Positions 9,035-20,367 of a DNA stretch of 59,885 nt are shown here, in pieces (the stretch's first letter is position 1; every line of letters starts with the position of its first letter). The position numbers were made by a program, and so were the translations under genes. A model generated the notes under the pieces. That model saw only the letters and a list, made by a program, of their open reading frames with translations. It did no database searches and had not been told where the DNA came from. Source of the DNA: Coleofasciculus sp. LEGE 07092 (GTDB lineage: Bacteria; Cyanobacteriota; Cyanobacteriia; Cyanobacteriales; Coleofasciculaceae); the NCBI RefSeq assembly GCF_015207375.1, contig NZ_JADEWY010000024.1:1-59885 (forward strand), in the 5' to 3' direction.

Positions 9035-9059
9035 AGCCACCCCTAGGGGTGGCTTTTTT
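9035..9059 (+). terminator. Intrinsic terminator of glnA
   Basis: AGCCACCCC/GGGGTGGCT stem with a two-base loop (TA), followed by six T, 32 bp after the glnA stop. Confidence 0.9.
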
Positions 9060-9067
9060 ATGGGCTA

Positions 9068-9132
9068 AGTTAGGACGAGCTTTTCGGCTCATCCCACAAG
9101 AGTTTTAACAACAACAAGAATGGCAACTGGAT
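9068..9132. repeat. Dispersed repeat, copy 1 (GGACGAGCTTTTCGGC family)
   Basis: About 65 bp containing a small imperfect hairpin (GGACGAGC/GCTCATCC) followed by CAAGAGTTTTAACAACAACA. A close copy lies at 31618-31680 in the same orientation. Confidence 0.75.
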
Positions 9133-9256
9133 AGGGTACAGGTATTAGGCTGTACCTTCCATCAAATCTGCCTTTTGACTTATGAATTTCTTCGGTTTTT
9201 TTGTTACAATTATTTACAATAAAACTTAACAACTATAAGACCAACTGACAAGTTCT

Positions 9257-10348
9257 ATGTCCGATACCTTCACCCAACTGACTTATCAGGTATTTCAGCA
9301 GGGTAAGGCTCTTTTTGCCCTTGCCCACAAAAACGTGAGTTCGCAACTGCTGAATCTTATTGATCCTCCTGTTAATCAGCTTCAAACCAAACCAGTCTCC
9401 CCAGAGGTTATACAAAATTTGCGCCAAAGGCTTGATCAAATTCTGGAAACCGATTGGCAGGATGCAGAGCGGGGCGTGTATCCCAAAAGTTTGCTGTTTG
9501 ATAATCCTTGGGAAGACTTCTTTCACTACTATCCAGAGGTGTGCCTAGATTTGGCAAAAACTTGGCAACGAAGGCACCAGAATCAATTTCAGGAGTTCTC
9601 GCCAGAGATTGATACGGAAGACTATCCCCAGTACTATCGGCGCAACTTCCATTACCAAACCGATGGCTATTTGAGTGATGCCTCCGCTAACCTGTATGAC
9701 TTGCAGGTCGAAATTCTCTTCAGTGGCAGTGCCGACCCCATGCGGCGACGGGTTCTGGCACCCTTAAAGGAAGGACTGGTAGAGACGTTTCATGGAACAT
9801 CTCCACATTCGGTTTCACCCAAGCAAATCCGGGTTCTGGATATCGCTTGCGGCACCGGTCGCACCTTGAAAATGATTCGGGCAACTCTACCTCAAGCTTC
9901 TCTATTTGGTGTAGATTTGTCACCCGCTTACCTGCGCAAAGCAAACCAGCTATTGTCCGAAATTCCAGGAGAATTACCGCAACTCGTACAGGGGAAGGCA
10001 GAGGAGTTACCGTATCGAGACAACTACTTCCATGGTGTTACTTGTGTGTTTCTCTTCCACGAACTGCCGCCTTCGGTGCGTCAGCGAATCATCAACCAAG
10101 GGTTTAGGGTTATGCAACCGGGAGGAGTCTTTATCATCTGTGACTCGATTCAGGCAATAGATTTTCCCGAGTTGATGCCGATGATGGAAAACTTCCCAGT
10201 GATGTTCCACGAACCGTACTACAGAAACTACATCACGGATGATTTGGTAGAACGTCTTGAGGCGGCAGGGTTCGAGAACATTACAACCCAGAACCACTTT
10301 ATGAGTAAGTATTGGATTGCTCGTAAGCCTCCCGAAGCTACTGTGTAA
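9257..10348 (+). CDS. Class I SAM-dependent methyltransferase
   Basis: The C-terminal half (about residues 185-320) is a UbiE/Methyltransf_11-type Rossmann domain: motif I VLDIACGTGRTL near 193-204, an acidic residue after the second strand (GVDLSPAYLRKA), and FLFHELPPSVRQ for the later motif. The N-terminal 180 residues are a conserved cyanobacterial extension of unknown fold (DTEDYPQYYRRNFHYQTDGYL). The substrate cannot be read from the sequence. No strong ribosome-binding site is seen before the ATG. The gene stands alone between glnA and a YbjN gene. Confidence 0.85.
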   Translation: MSDTFTQLTYQVFQQGKALFALAHKNVSSQLLNLIDPPVNQLQTKPVSPEVIQNLRQRLDQILETDWQDAERGVYPKSLLFDNPWEDFFHYYPEVCLDLAKTWQRRHQNQFQEFSPEIDTEDYPQYYRRNFHYQTDGYLSDASANLYDLQVEILFSGSADPMRRRVLAPLKEGLVETFHGTSPHSVSPKQIRVLDIACGTGRTLKMIRATLPQASLFGVDLSPAYLRKANQLLSEIPGELPQLVQGKAEELPYRDNYFHGVTCVFLFHELPPSVRQRIINQGFRVMQPGGVFIICDSIQAIDFPELMPMMENFPVMFHEPYYRNYITDDLVERLEAAGFENITTQNHFMSKYWIARKPPEATV

Positions 10349-10487
10349 AGAAAAGAGGGAGTGGGGAGTGGGGAGTAAAGAACTGGTTTTAATTAATAAA
10401 ACTCATAATATCAAAGATGCGAAGAGGGGCATCCAGAGGCGATACTGAGTCATAAGTACACCCCAAGATGAGTCCCGAGAAAAGCGT

Positions 10488-10991
10488 ATGACGACCCAAA
10501 AGCCGAACCCGGAAACGGTTTCTACTGAAGCCCTGTCAACCGAAGAAATAGTCTCCAATGAGTTAATCGAGGATATGGCTACTGCCAACTATGTAGAGAC
10601 TATTGAAACGGTGATCTCCAGCTTAGAGCAAGACGACAGTGCCATGGTAAGTCACAATGATGAAGGCTATCTGTGGAAGTTCAAGTACGGTAGCGTTGAA
10701 GTGTTTGTGCAACTGACGGGTTCTACGGATGAGGATACCTTCACCGTTTGGTCATCGGTGCTTCAGCTACCGGCTAAGAGTGAGGCTCAATTGATGCGCA
10801 GGCTTCTAGAAATGAATTGGTCTGATACCTTTGAATCCAGTTTCGCCATTGTTGAGAATCAAATTGTGGTGGTATCATCTCGTACTGTAGCCGAACTCTC
10901 CCCAGGAGAAATTTCCCGCGCCGTTACCGTAGTAGCCACGATTGCTGATGACAACGATGAAGCATTGCAGGCTGAGTTTGGTGCAAGTTGA
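10488..10991 (+). CDS. YbjN domain-containing protein
   Basis: A protein of 167 residues with an acidic N-terminal tail of about 35 residues and then a YbjN/type III secretion chaperone-like domain (LWKFKYGSVEVFVQL, LMRRLLEMNWSDTFESSFAIVENQIVVVSSR). The domain is common in cyanobacteria, soluble, and of unclear function; it has been suggested to bind partner proteins. The gene is followed by an inverted repeat and then groEL. Confidence 0.75.
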   Translation: MTTQKPNPETVSTEALSTEEIVSNELIEDMATANYVETIETVISSLEQDDSAMVSHNDEGYLWKFKYGSVEVFVQLTGSTDEDTFTVWSSVLQLPAKSEAQLMRRLLEMNWSDTFESSFAIVENQIVVVSSRTVAELSPGEISRAVTVVATIADDNDEALQAEFGAS

Positions 10992-10997
10992 CCTGCA

Positions 10998-11046
10998 ATG
11001 GAATTGGGATTGCGATCACTTTTTCATTCCCAGTCCCAATTCCATT
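10998..11046. repeat. 13-bp inverted repeat after the YbjN gene
   Basis: AATGGAATTGGGA and its exact complement TCCCAATTCCATT lie 23 bp apart just after the stop codon. They could form a stem but no T-run follows, so it is not a typical intrinsic terminator. The rest of 11047-11247 is A/T-rich with no gene and presumably holds the groEL promoter. Confidence 0.7.
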
Positions 11047-11247
11047 AATATAAATTTTCCATAAAGACTATATAAAGATTCTGTAAAGTTGTGGAAATCA
11101 AAAATTTGTAGAGTCCCTTTTTTTTGACTTTTAAAAAGTAGGAAAAGGTATCAGCCCTCATCCCCATCTTTCCTAAAAACGCTGAGTAAAAATACTTAAT
11201 AGCTCCCAACCCCCACCCCAAGGAGTGATAACCGAACCGCCGTTCAC

Positions 11248-12985
<1,738 letters not shown>

Positions 12986-13012
12986 TCTGCTACCGTTTAG
13001 TTATAAATTCTC

Positions 13013-13046
13013 AAAGCAGCTTGTTTATTTGGCAGGCTGCTTTTTT
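13013..13046 (+). terminator. Intrinsic terminator of groEL
   Basis: AAAGCAGC...GCTGCTTTTTT hairpin with a T-run, 28 bp after the stop codon. Confidence 0.85.
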
Positions 13047-13607
13047 GGCAATTATTAATTTTGGCTCTTACTCCATCGGTAAGCAGGGTGATTTCATACA
13101 CAGGAAGAAAGATGAGCAAACGCTGTATTGCCTAATATAGGGTCTGCTGAATAAGTCGGAGAAACACAACTGATGGATTAAGTAATTAATTTCTGCTTTT
13201 GTTTACCCCCCTAACCCCCCTTAGTAAGGGGGGAGGATAAGGATAAACTTTTATTCTGGGGGAAGAGGTGGAGTATCTAGGGAGAAAAATAGTAGTTGTT
13301 TTCCCTTTCCCCTTTTTCCTTTTTTAAGGGAGGCTAGGGAGGTTAACAAAAACCTTGGTTGTTGGTTGTTTGTATTTTTGGCTCTCTGGCGAGTATCAAA
13401 AACTCTCTGGTGAGTATTAGACTCACCGTTCGCTCAAATGGATAGCCCACTAGCTTTATCAGCAGCCACACAGTAGTCTGAGTAAGCAATTGCACCATTT
13501 AGGTTAAACAAAAGTTAGTTCAATAGAGCGAGTTTATGTCCGCGAGAGATTGACGCGAACAATTCGACAGTTAAACTCATTCGGGAACTAACACAGGGAG
13601 AGTATAA
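13047..13607. other. Gene-free stretch with IS-end-like and C/G-run repeats
   Basis: No credible gene. It holds TAGGGTCTGCTGAATAAG (13138-13155), which resembles a cyanobacterial IS terminus, and a CCCCCCTTAGTAAGGGGGG inverted repeat (about 13214-13232). Another short frame here (13515-13730, minus) has no recognisable similarity. The stretch looks like decayed insertion-sequence DNA. Confidence 0.4.
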
Positions 13608-13884
13608 ATAGGGCTTGCTGCACAAAGCTCTAATCTTTAGCCATCGGTACTTTGAGCCGCTTTGACAGTTGCTTAGATCCCCGAAAATTTGGTAAAATCC
13701 GTCAAAACCCTTGTACTTCCACCAGGGCAAATGTATCGAAAAGTTGAATCAACCCCGACCCCACCGTCCAAGTTCGAGTTACCCCATGGCGTGAAAGTTA
13801 TCACAGGATAACCGTTGGGTAATCATGGCGGCTCTAGTACCTTGGGATGAATTTGAAGCAGAATACGCCCAGAATTTTTCTGTC
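13608..13884 (+). mobile_element. Remnant of an IS1182-like element (5' end of transposase)
   Basis: From ATG 13731 the plus strand reads MYRKVESTPTPPSKFELP. After a frame change near 13805 it continues NRWVIMAALVPWDEFEAEY and AQNFS. This matches the conserved N terminus of IS1182/IS5-type transposases. A candidate terminal repeat, TAGGGCTTGCTGCACAAAG, starts at about 13609. The transposase stops abruptly near 13882, where the CHAT gene on the other strand begins, so only the left end is left. It is frameshifted and non-functional. Confidence 0.7.
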
Positions 13885-14791
13885 GTTCTTTCCCCGACTG
13901 ACACGCATTCAACACACAAACCGGAATCCCCTTCCCCGTCAGCAACCCCGCCAACTCCGACGCCTCCACCGGATCAGCCTTTCCCTGAGTTTCCCCCTCC
14001 AGAAACAGAAACGCCTTCACCCCCTCATACGGCTGAATATCCTCCCGCCCATACCGAGTCTGAAACAGATACCGCTTCTTTTCCACCCCTTTCTGTATCT
14101 GTTCATACGCCATCAACGCCCCATAAGCGTCAAAATGGATAATGTGATAGTATCCTGCCCCCTTGTCGTCCAAATGCTTGGATAACGCCTCAAAAGTCCC
14201 CGGACGCAGCAACTCCACATTCACCCGTAACCGCGCCGTTTCAATGGCTTCAATCAACGGACGAGAAATCGTGCGATACCCGACATCCTTCTCTTCATCC
14301 GGTCGCGCCGTCACTATCAGCAGATTAATTACCGGAAACGGCTGCACATTCGCCTGCACCGGAACAGGTTGCACCCGCTTCCGCAGCATCACACAATCCA
14401 CCGCCAAGGGACGCGGCAAATCTGGATCACGCAACGCCTCCCAATGCAACGCCTGAAACTCCGGCGTCTGACTCTCTATCTCAATCTGTACCTGAGCTAA
14501 ATTCCCCCGCAGTTGCCGATACTCGCTATAGGCATCAAAATCACGCTTAAAAACCTGCTCAAATAACTTTTCCCCATACCCCTTGACAGATTCCTCCGCT
14601 CGTGCTGCCTGCACCGTTCCCAGTTGCGGAAACACCAACCACTCTTCAAAATACCACTCTAACTGCTGTTCTTCCTTGGGCGTAAACGGGTCAGTAATCG
14701 TGATAGGATAATTCACCCGTCCATCAAAACTCAGCGTAGCCCTAAACCCGCTATCCGTTGACTGCTGTTCGCGAATGGTGATGAGAGACAT
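13885..14791 (-). pseudogene. CHAT-domain (caspase-like) protein, truncated by the IS remnant
   Basis: The frame starts at ATG 14791 and encodes a cyanobacterial CHAT protein: an N-terminal domain (to about 130), then the protease-like domain with HIIHFDAYG and VLNACQSGK. Straight after SGK the reading enters the IS fragment and ends 21 residues later, so the last 100 or more residues of the fold are missing. The catalytic Cys is kept, but the usual His of HFDxHG is Tyr here. Intact relatives act as peptidases, often in defence-type or cell-death modules. This copy is almost certainly dead. Confidence 0.75.
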
Positions 14792-14820
14792 CAGCAGAAC
14801 TATCGATACGAATTGGACTT

Positions 14821-14946
14821 ATTTTAATCTTACCCTTGGAGTACCTGTTGGTGTTTGAGTTGCTTTGGAGTCCACAGGTGGAAACGGATGCGCTGACGGC
14901 AGTGGAGATGGCAACGGAGTATGGTGACTTGATAGCGATCGCTTAG
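14821..14946 (+). pseudogene. 3' fragment of a DUF1517-family gene
   Basis: An open frame without a start reads LPLEYLLVFELLWSPQ, then VETDALTAVEMATEYGDLI and a stop. This is the pattern of the DUF1517 C terminus; compare LRAIQVHFSPAQLGDRLTTE in the intact gene at 29532-30137. The upstream part of the gene is absent. Confidence 0.5.
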
Positions 14947-15047
14947 ATTGGGGTAATTAGAAAACATCTCCAACAATTAATAACTGAACAGCTTTTACCT
15001 TAGTTGGCGAGGCTGAATGACCGATGAACCCGCGCAATCATTTTGAT

Positions 15048-16874
15048 TCAACTCGATGGATTGTGTGACTCAATCAACGTACCATCTGGAGAATACACCT
15101 CCAAAGGAATTTCGGCATTATCACTAATCGCTTCTAAGGCTTCTCCTAAGGTCAAGATGTGATTGACAATACTGCTATGAGAATTTGAATCACCCTTCGC
15201 TCTAGCACTGAGTTCTCTTTGTCTCACCATTTCAACATAGGCGGGTGTTAGTCGGACTTTGATAGCCTTTTTATCGAGGGTGTAGCTACACACTTGCGGG
15301 CTTCCAGAGCAAGTCTGATTAAGATCGCTGCGGGCTTGTTGAAGTTTTACGGCTAACTGTAACTGCCCTTGAGCTTGCTTGAGAGCACCTTTGTAAGGTT
15401 CAACCAGAATTCGGGCTTTGCCGTAGTAATAGGTGTCCCTGGGCACTTGATTGACGTAGGTCAAGGCATTACGCCAGTGAATCAACGCCACTGACCATTG
15501 ACTATCATTCTGAGAATCGGTTGCCAGTTGAGCTAGACGGACTCCCTGATTGTAAGCGTTGGCGGCTATTTGCTCCTGAGTTTTGCGATCGCGGGCACTT
15601 GTCATGTCGGGCAGGTACAGTGCCGATAACTCCTGGGCTTCCTTGTAGGCTGTCGTGCCTTGGGGAATCTGCTTGAGGCGCTTCATTATGGTTTGCCAAG
15701 TGGCATAAACCAACTGCCAGTCTGCCAAGGTTTGGGCAACACCTTGACGAGCTTGAGCCATGCGAGCTGCTTCTTTCGCCGCTTGCAAATGTCCTTGCGC
15801 CTGTCGCTCTTTGAGCAGTCGCTGATTAATTTCCTCTAAATTAGTTTTATATGCCTTAATTTTTTGTTTTGCCAGAGGCTGGAGATTGCTATCGGTGGGC
15901 AACTGTTCGAGTTTAGCAATTGCTTCTCGCCAGAGGTTCTGAATTTCGATCCACTTAGATTCTGCATGGGGGGGGTTTTGGCTTTGATAACCTGCCCTTG
16001 CTGCCGTTTTCAGCGCCTCTACCATGTCGGCAACGGTTTCTGCCTGCCCTTGATACGCCTCCGATAGCTCTCTGGCTTGGTTGTGATGACTTGACCAGGG
16101 CGGAATCGCTTCGACCAATTCAATTGCCTCCTGCAACTGAGCCTGCGCTTCTAGAACCGCTTTTCCCGATTCTGGGTTTTGCAAGGTTTTGGCTGACTTT
16201 TGGCTTAACTGTTCTGCTTCAGGAATCGCCCTGCACTCTCCAATCACACAGGGGCGAGTGAGAAGGTAAAGCGTGCCCAAGAAAACCACCAAACTTAACC
16301 CTGTACCCGCTGCTATCAATGGCAACCAGGAGGCTTTCAATCGGGTTTTCACCGATGGGGGGGTTTTCTCCGACGACTCATCCACTTCTGGGTTGGGAAT
16401 CGGTTGATCCCAAGGGTGAGGCGATGTGTCTGCCGTTCCTGAATCCTGAGAGGGGGGTGGTGATGGAGCGTCTACAGCATCCTGTCCCTTGTTCGTTGCC
16501 TTAGCAGGGGAAGGCTCGGACTCCTTGAAGGGCGTTTCCGGCAATGGCTCAATCGGAGTAGCGTCTGCTTCTACGGGTTCGACAGGGAACGAGTGGAAGG
16601 CATAGGGCTGCTTTTGCCCTACTTTTTTCAAGTACAGTTGTATCTTTTTGCTGGCAGGGGGATTGTGGAGATGGATGTTTTGTTCGATGAAATCAAAGAC
16701 TTGTTGTTGTTCTGGTATGGCATCCTCTGGATGTTGTACCCAAATCGCCAATATCTCATCTTTAAGCTGACAGCGAACCTGAACGGGAATCGACTCTGGC
16801 AGCTTTGACTGTAAGCCTTCCTGGAGACGGTTCCCTAATCGCTCTAATTCGTCTGGGCGCGTCGCTGTTTTCAT
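15048..16874 (-). CDS. Conserved single-pass membrane protein with helical repeats, unknown function
   Basis: The protein has 608 residues. The first 90 residues form a small domain (VQVRCQLKDEILAIWVQHPE). A Pro/Ser/Glu-rich linker follows, then one membrane helix (about residues 185-207, LPLIAAGTGLSLVVFLGTLY). The outer part is long, Gln/Ala-rich and helical, built from repeats resembling A-x-W-xx-A/L-xx-L-xx-IP (for example ALIHWRNALTYVNQVP and LVYATWQTIMKRLKQIP), TPR-like in rhythm. It is cyanobacterial in style; no enzymatic motif is seen. The gene is alone, flanked by the fragment-rich region and psbV2. Confidence 0.7.
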   Translation of the reverse strand: MKTATRPDELERLGNRLQEGLQSKLPESIPVQVRCQLKDEILAIWVQHPEDAIPEQQQVFDFIEQNIHLHNPPASKKIQLYLKKVGQKQPYAFHSFPVEPVEADATPIEPLPETPFKESEPSPAKATNKGQDAVDAPSPPPSQDSGTADTSPHPWDQPIPNPEVDESSEKTPPSVKTRLKASWLPLIAAGTGLSLVVFLGTLYLLTRPCVIGECRAIPEAEQLSQKSAKTLQNPESGKAVLEAQAQLQEAIELVEAIPPWSSHHNQARELSEAYQGQAETVADMVEALKTAARAGYQSQNPPHAESKWIEIQNLWREAIAKLEQLPTDSNLQPLAKQKIKAYKTNLEEINQRLLKERQAQGHLQAAKEAARMAQARQGVAQTLADWQLVYATWQTIMKRLKQIPQGTTAYKEAQELSALYLPDMTSARDRKTQEQIAANAYNQGVRLAQLATDSQNDSQWSVALIHWRNALTYVNQVPRDTYYYGKARILVEPYKGALKQAQGQLQLAVKLQQARSDLNQTCSGSPQVCSYTLDKKAIKVRLTPAYVEMVRQRELSARAKGDSNSHSSIVNHILTLGEALEAISDNAEIPLEVYSPDGTLIESHNPSS

Positions 16875-17000
16875 CGGATTGGGGCGCTAGCGCTATACTG
16901 ATACCTCAAACCCCATTTTTACACTCTCCTGCTATAATTCTGGCAGTTAGCAAGAGATTTTTTAGAGATTTTCACTAAAAAAGGCAGCGTGAGTTAGGTT

Positions 17001-17025
17001 AGACAGGCATCCTGCCTGTCCTACG
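17001..17025. repeat. Palindromic GACAGGCATCCTGCCTGTC repeat
   Basis: Dispersed palindromic repeat of a type common in cyanobacterial genomes. A related copy lies at 57729-57752. Confidence 0.7.
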
Positions 17026-17058
17026 GGATTATTTAGGGTTTGGAGTTCTCGTATTCCC

Positions 17059-17595
17059 TTAAAACTGCTCGTTTCCCCATCCAGGAGCTGTTTCTGCAGC
17101 TCTGAGTACGAATGCCGCTAACTTTTCAATTTGCTCCTGGGGCATCCAAGTTTCCGGCACTTGACGGCACCAAAAGCTTTCTTCGCTGCCATCGTAGGTC
17201 ATGGGTTGTCTGAGGAACGTCACGATGCCGTTGATATTATCACGGGGAGGGGTGGCACCTGCCAGGGTATCGAGTGCTAGAGACTCGGTTGGGTTTGGCA
17301 AGGTTGATCCTCCTACATGGCAATTTAAGCAATGATTTTCAAATAGGACTTTTCCTTCCGATAAATCCTCCGCAGAAAATTCCTGGGTATGTCCTTGTCC
17401 GTCCATATCTAGAGCGACTGGATCTAGGGCTTTCAGGTAGCGTTTGACGTAGCTATCGATATCAGCGTAAGCGGGTGAGCTGACCGTAAACACTATTACT
17501 ACAGCAATCAAAGCAACGGCTAAAAAGCGAAACGAAATAAGACGATGCTGTAATGAATGCCACCATTGAGCGATCTTAATGAAATAGGTCAGCAT
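17059..17595 (-). CDS. psbV2: PsbV2 (cytochrome c550-like protein)
   Basis: A c-type cytochrome of 178 residues, exported by a signal sequence (hydrophobic residues about 24-40, cleavage near AYA). It carries one heme site CLNCH and the c550-type frame ALDTLAGATPPRDNINGIVTFL. It lies just downstream of psbV, the usual position of psbV2. A Cys in ESFWCRQVPE falls where the T. elongatus PsbV2 structure has an unusual Cys axial ligand, so a His/Cys-ligated heme is likely. Its role beside photosystem II is unclear. Confidence 0.85.
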   Translation of the reverse strand: MLTYFIKIAQWWHSLQHRLISFRFLAVALIAVVIVFTVSSPAYADIDSYVKRYLKALDPVALDMDGQGHTQEFSAEDLSEGKVLFENHCLNCHVGGSTLPNPTESLALDTLAGATPPRDNINGIVTFLRQPMTYDGSEESFWCRQVPETWMPQEQIEKLAAFVLRAAETAPGWGNEQF

Positions 17596-17738
17596 TAGTT
17601 CTTTGTCCTTCTTTCTTGCATCTCTCCTTCTTTGAAGGGCTGAACGTTAGCGGATTGAAAGTTGAACGTTCAAGCGCTACAGCCTTCTAACCTTCTAACC
17701 TCCAACCCTTCAGTAAAGTTTTTAAAAAAGCTCGGTCG

Positions 17739-18227
17739 TTAGTTGTAAACCTTGCCACCTCCCCACATAACGCCACGGATTTTGGGCTGGATGAGAATAT
17801 GACCTGCGATCGCTTTCAGGTCATCTTCGGTCAAGTTTCTCATTTCTGGATAAATATCAGCACTCTTGGTACTGGGATGTAATTCAGAAATTTCAACTTC
17901 TCCATCATAGGTTGTGGGGTTTTGCATATAATCGACCAACGCCGCGATATTATCCCGTTCTGGCACAGCACCAGCCAGATCGTCTAAACTTAAACCCACA
18001 TTGGGGTTAGTTTTGGTTCTGCCTCCCGCATGACATTGACTACAGGTATCGTTAAAGAGGCGTTTGCCCCCCTCGACTTCGGCGATGCTCAAAACAACGG
18101 TATCACCCGCTTCATTCAACTTGATTGTGCGAATATCCTTGTCTAGTTCGACGGCTGCTGCACTGGCAACCCCAATTTGAAAAGCAAATAATACACTCAC
18201 CACAACCAGCACGATCAATCGCTTCAT
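17739..18227 (-). CDS. psbV: Photosystem II extrinsic cytochrome c550
   Basis: Lumenal extrinsic subunit that stabilises the oxygen-evolving complex. From ATG 18227 (AAGGAG nine bases upstream) the protein starts MKRLIVLVVVSVLF with a signal peptide ending ASA; the open frame reaches 18278, but those 17 residues lack support. The heme site CSQCH and the PsbV core VGLSLDDLAGAVPERDNIA are intact, and the protein ends GGGKVYN. psbV2 follows 143 bp downstream on the same strand. Confidence 0.93.
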   Translation of the reverse strand: MKRLIVLVVVSVLFAFQIGVASAAAVELDKDIRTIKLNEAGDTVVLSIAEVEGGKRLFNDTCSQCHAGGRTKTNPNVGLSLDDLAGAVPERDNIAALVDYMQNPTTYDGEVEISELHPSTKSADIYPEMRNLTEDDLKAIAGHILIQPKIRGVMWGGGKVYN

Positions 18228-18400
18228 TCTTGGTTCTCCTTGGAAAAATTGGCTTATTCGTTTTAGGTGCGTTAGCAAAAAGCATTGACTTAATCTCTCG
18301 GCATTGCAGCCAACCTATATATAGGTCTATTAAGTCGCTTCAATATGAATATGATGCCACTCTAGGGACGCCTTTCCCTACATTAGTTACCGGATGGGGA

Positions 18401-19324
18401 TCAATCAGCACTTCTGACGGTTAGGGTCATCGCTTCTGGTAGGGAAACGACTGGCGGTGGCGCTGGCAGGGGTTGGTGCAAGCGAATAAACTGGGCAAGG
18501 GTTTTCTTTAAGTGGGTGCGGGGTACGATCGCATCAACAAAGCCATGTCCCAGCAAATATTCTGCCGTCTGAAAATCGTCGGGGAGCTTTTCTCTGAGGG
18601 TTTGCTCAATGACTCGCCGTCCGGCAAACCCAATGGTTGCCTTGGGTTCTGCCAGAATAATGTCTCCAAGCATGGCAAAGCTAGCCGTCACGCCGCCGGT
18701 TGTGGGATGAGTCAGAACTGGGATGTAAAGCAGTCTGGCTTCGCGATGCCGCTCCAGCGCCCCAGATATTTTCGCCATCTGCATCAGGCTTAACATCCCT
18801 TCTTGCATCCTGGCTCCCCCAGAGGCGCAAACGATGACAACGGGCAAGCGCCGTCTTGTGGCTTCTTCAATCAGGCGAGTCAGTTTTTCACCCACCACAG
18901 AACCCATACTGCCGCCCATAAAGCGGAAATCCATAACCCCCAAAGCTACAGGTAAACTATCGAGCTGACCGAGTCCGGTTTGAACCCCATCGACAAGCTT
19001 CGTTTTTTCTTGGGTTTCTCGTAAGCGATCGCTGTAGGATTTGCGATCGCGAAATTTTAGGGGATCGGTAGGACGAAGTTGATCGTTTAGAGACATCCAC
19101 GTATTGACATCAATGAGCTGGCGAATACGTTCGTCGCTATACACGCGCATATGATGGTCGCAGTCCCGACAGACCATTTGGTTAGCCCTCAGGTCTTTGG
19201 TGTAGGTGACAACCCCGCAAGCCTCACACTTCGTCCACAGACCATCCGCAATCTCACGTTCCTGTCGCTGTTGATGAATCGGTTCTGATTTTCGTCGATT
19301 TGCAAACCAGTCGAATAGAGACAT
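18401..19324 (-). CDS. accD: Acetyl-CoA carboxylase carboxyltransferase subunit beta
   Basis: Beta subunit of the carboxyltransferase that moves CO2 from biotin to acetyl-CoA, first step of fatty acid synthesis. The protein (307 residues) has the N-terminal four-Cys zinc ribbon (CEACG at 33-37 and CRDCD near 53-57) and the crotonase-like core with [17 protein letters not shown] and [12 protein letters not shown]. Length and motifs are standard. It lies 16 bp after a DUF2007 gene on the same strand, so the two may be co-transcribed. Confidence 0.97.
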   Translation of the reverse strand: MSLFDWFANRRKSEPIHQQRQEREIADGLWTKCEACGVVTYTKDLRANQMVCRDCDHHMRVYSDERIRQLIDVNTWMSLNDQLRPTDPLKFRDRKSYSDRLRETQEKTKLVDGVQTGLGQLDSLPVALGVMDFRFMGGSMGSVVGEKLTRLIEEATRRRLPVVIVCASGGARMQEGMLSLMQMAKISGALERHREARLLYIPVLTHPTTGGVTASFAMLGDIILAEPKATIGFAGRRVIEQTLREKLPDDFQTAEYLLGHGFVDAIVPRTHLKKTLAQFIRLHQPLPAPPPVVSLPEAMTLTVRSAD

Positions 19325-19340
19325 GAAAAGTTTTGATTCC

Positions 19341-19571
19341 TTAGTTGTTATCCGATACGCCTGCTTGCTCCTCTGGAGAACTTAACAAAAGTAAAGCCGT
19401 CCATTGATCCTGAGAGCGAACTTGCAGCGCAGCCGGACTACCCGCACCAAAATAGGGACTCATTCCCCGGTCAATAATCCGACTGGGGATGTCGTGGGCT
19501 GCTAGCACCTGCTGCATTAGTTCAGCTTCCCAGCGAGCATTCGTTGTTTTCAGTGTTATCCAGGTAGTCAA
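19341..19571 (-). CDS. DUF2007 family small protein
   Basis: A protein of 76 residues matching the DUF2007 'putative signal transducing protein' pattern: residues 1-45 read [20 protein letters not shown], then a hydrophobic strand near [15 protein letters not shown]. No catalytic residues are seen. It is placed directly ahead of accD and is probably in the same transcript. Function unknown. Confidence 0.65.
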   Translation of the reverse strand: MTTWITLKTTNARWEAELMQQVLAAHDIPSRIIDRGMSPYFGAGSPAALQVRSQDQWTALLLLSSPEEQAGVSDNN

Positions 19572-20073
19572 AAAAAAGCAGGATATAGCGTTATTAGAGC
19601 TATCTTACTCTTTATCTGCGCTCATCAGAAGACCGTGGAGGTTATAATACGTGACATCCTCTAGACACCGATCTTACAGGTACGTTGCTGGTGCCATTAT
19701 GAAACAAAATCCTTATTGAATGGCAGTTTCATGGGGCATCGTTGGCGCAGCCTGCCGTAGGTGTGCCATAGCGTTAAAATTTTATTCAATTCAGACGATG
19801 TAGATCGGTGCTTTGTTAATATTGATGGACTATGATCACCCTCTCCCCTTTGCCCCTAAACGCTATTGGTCAGCATTCTGCATCAGCGGTTTAGCCTAGC
19901 CGGAGAATACCGAAACCATGGCTGCAAAAGATCGTTTTCACAACACCGTTAGCCGTTGGTCAATGTTTCAGTTATCGAATTGCGTTAAAAGCACAATAAC
20001 CCGAACGTAAACTTTACTTAGCCGTTCCCATTTTCGCCGCCCGTTTACCCAGCAAACGATTCAAGAAGCACAA
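19572..20073. other. Gene-poor stretch with decayed fragments
   Basis: No intact gene. It contains the accD/DUF2007 promoter region, a GC-rich palindromic repeat near 19738-19770, and the xisH start fragment described separately. Confidence 0.4.
19918..19953 (+). pseudogene. Start of an xisH-like gene, truncated
   Basis: ATG preceded by GGAG and encoding MAAKDRFHNTV, the conserved N terminus of XisH-family proteins (nuclease-like partners of XisI). Similarity stops after about 11 codons. XisH/XisI pairs are often mobile in cyanobacteria, so this may be a recombination scar. Too short for certainty. Confidence 0.35.
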
Positions 20074-20259
20074 TTAAATATTCTGGTTTTCAATCCAATT
20101 CAAGAGACAATCATCTTCACCAATTAACGTAAATGCTGCCCAATCTCTGGGGTTGGGATGCTGTTTCATTGTGGTTAACATCGCTTGGCGTAAAGCTTGG
20201 GCTTTGTCGGGACTTTGCTGTAGCTTAGGCTTAATTTTTCTAGTTGGAATTTTGAACAA
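20074..20259 (-). pseudogene. C-terminal fragment of a CHAT-domain protein
   Basis: The frame reads SPDKAQALRQAMLTTMKQ, then HPNPRDWAAFTLIGE, the typical end of cyanobacterial TPR/CHAT proteins. It has no proper start (TTG in the track; open upstream only to about 20370) and lacks the catalytic part. It lies directly downstream of the AAA-like gene on the same strand. It cannot be the simple missing tail of the CHAT gene at 13885-14791, because the order on the strand is wrong without a rearrangement. Confidence 0.55.
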
Positions 20260-20367
20260 ATCTAGAAATGCGATCGCTCTCCAGTTGCCTTGCTCTAGAG
20301 TAAGCTGTTGTGCATCTAATTGGCAACTCTTTACTCTCTCTCGTTTCTGTTTGATATCATCACTATT

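Noticed and set aside
10998..11046. Inverted repeat as a firm intrinsic terminator
   Set aside because: No T-run follows the stem; kept as a repeat only.
13825..14185. Pro/Thr-rich plus-strand frames over the CHAT gene
   Set aside because: Apart from the first 19 codons, which belong to the IS transposase start, they are shadows of the minus-strand CHAT frame.
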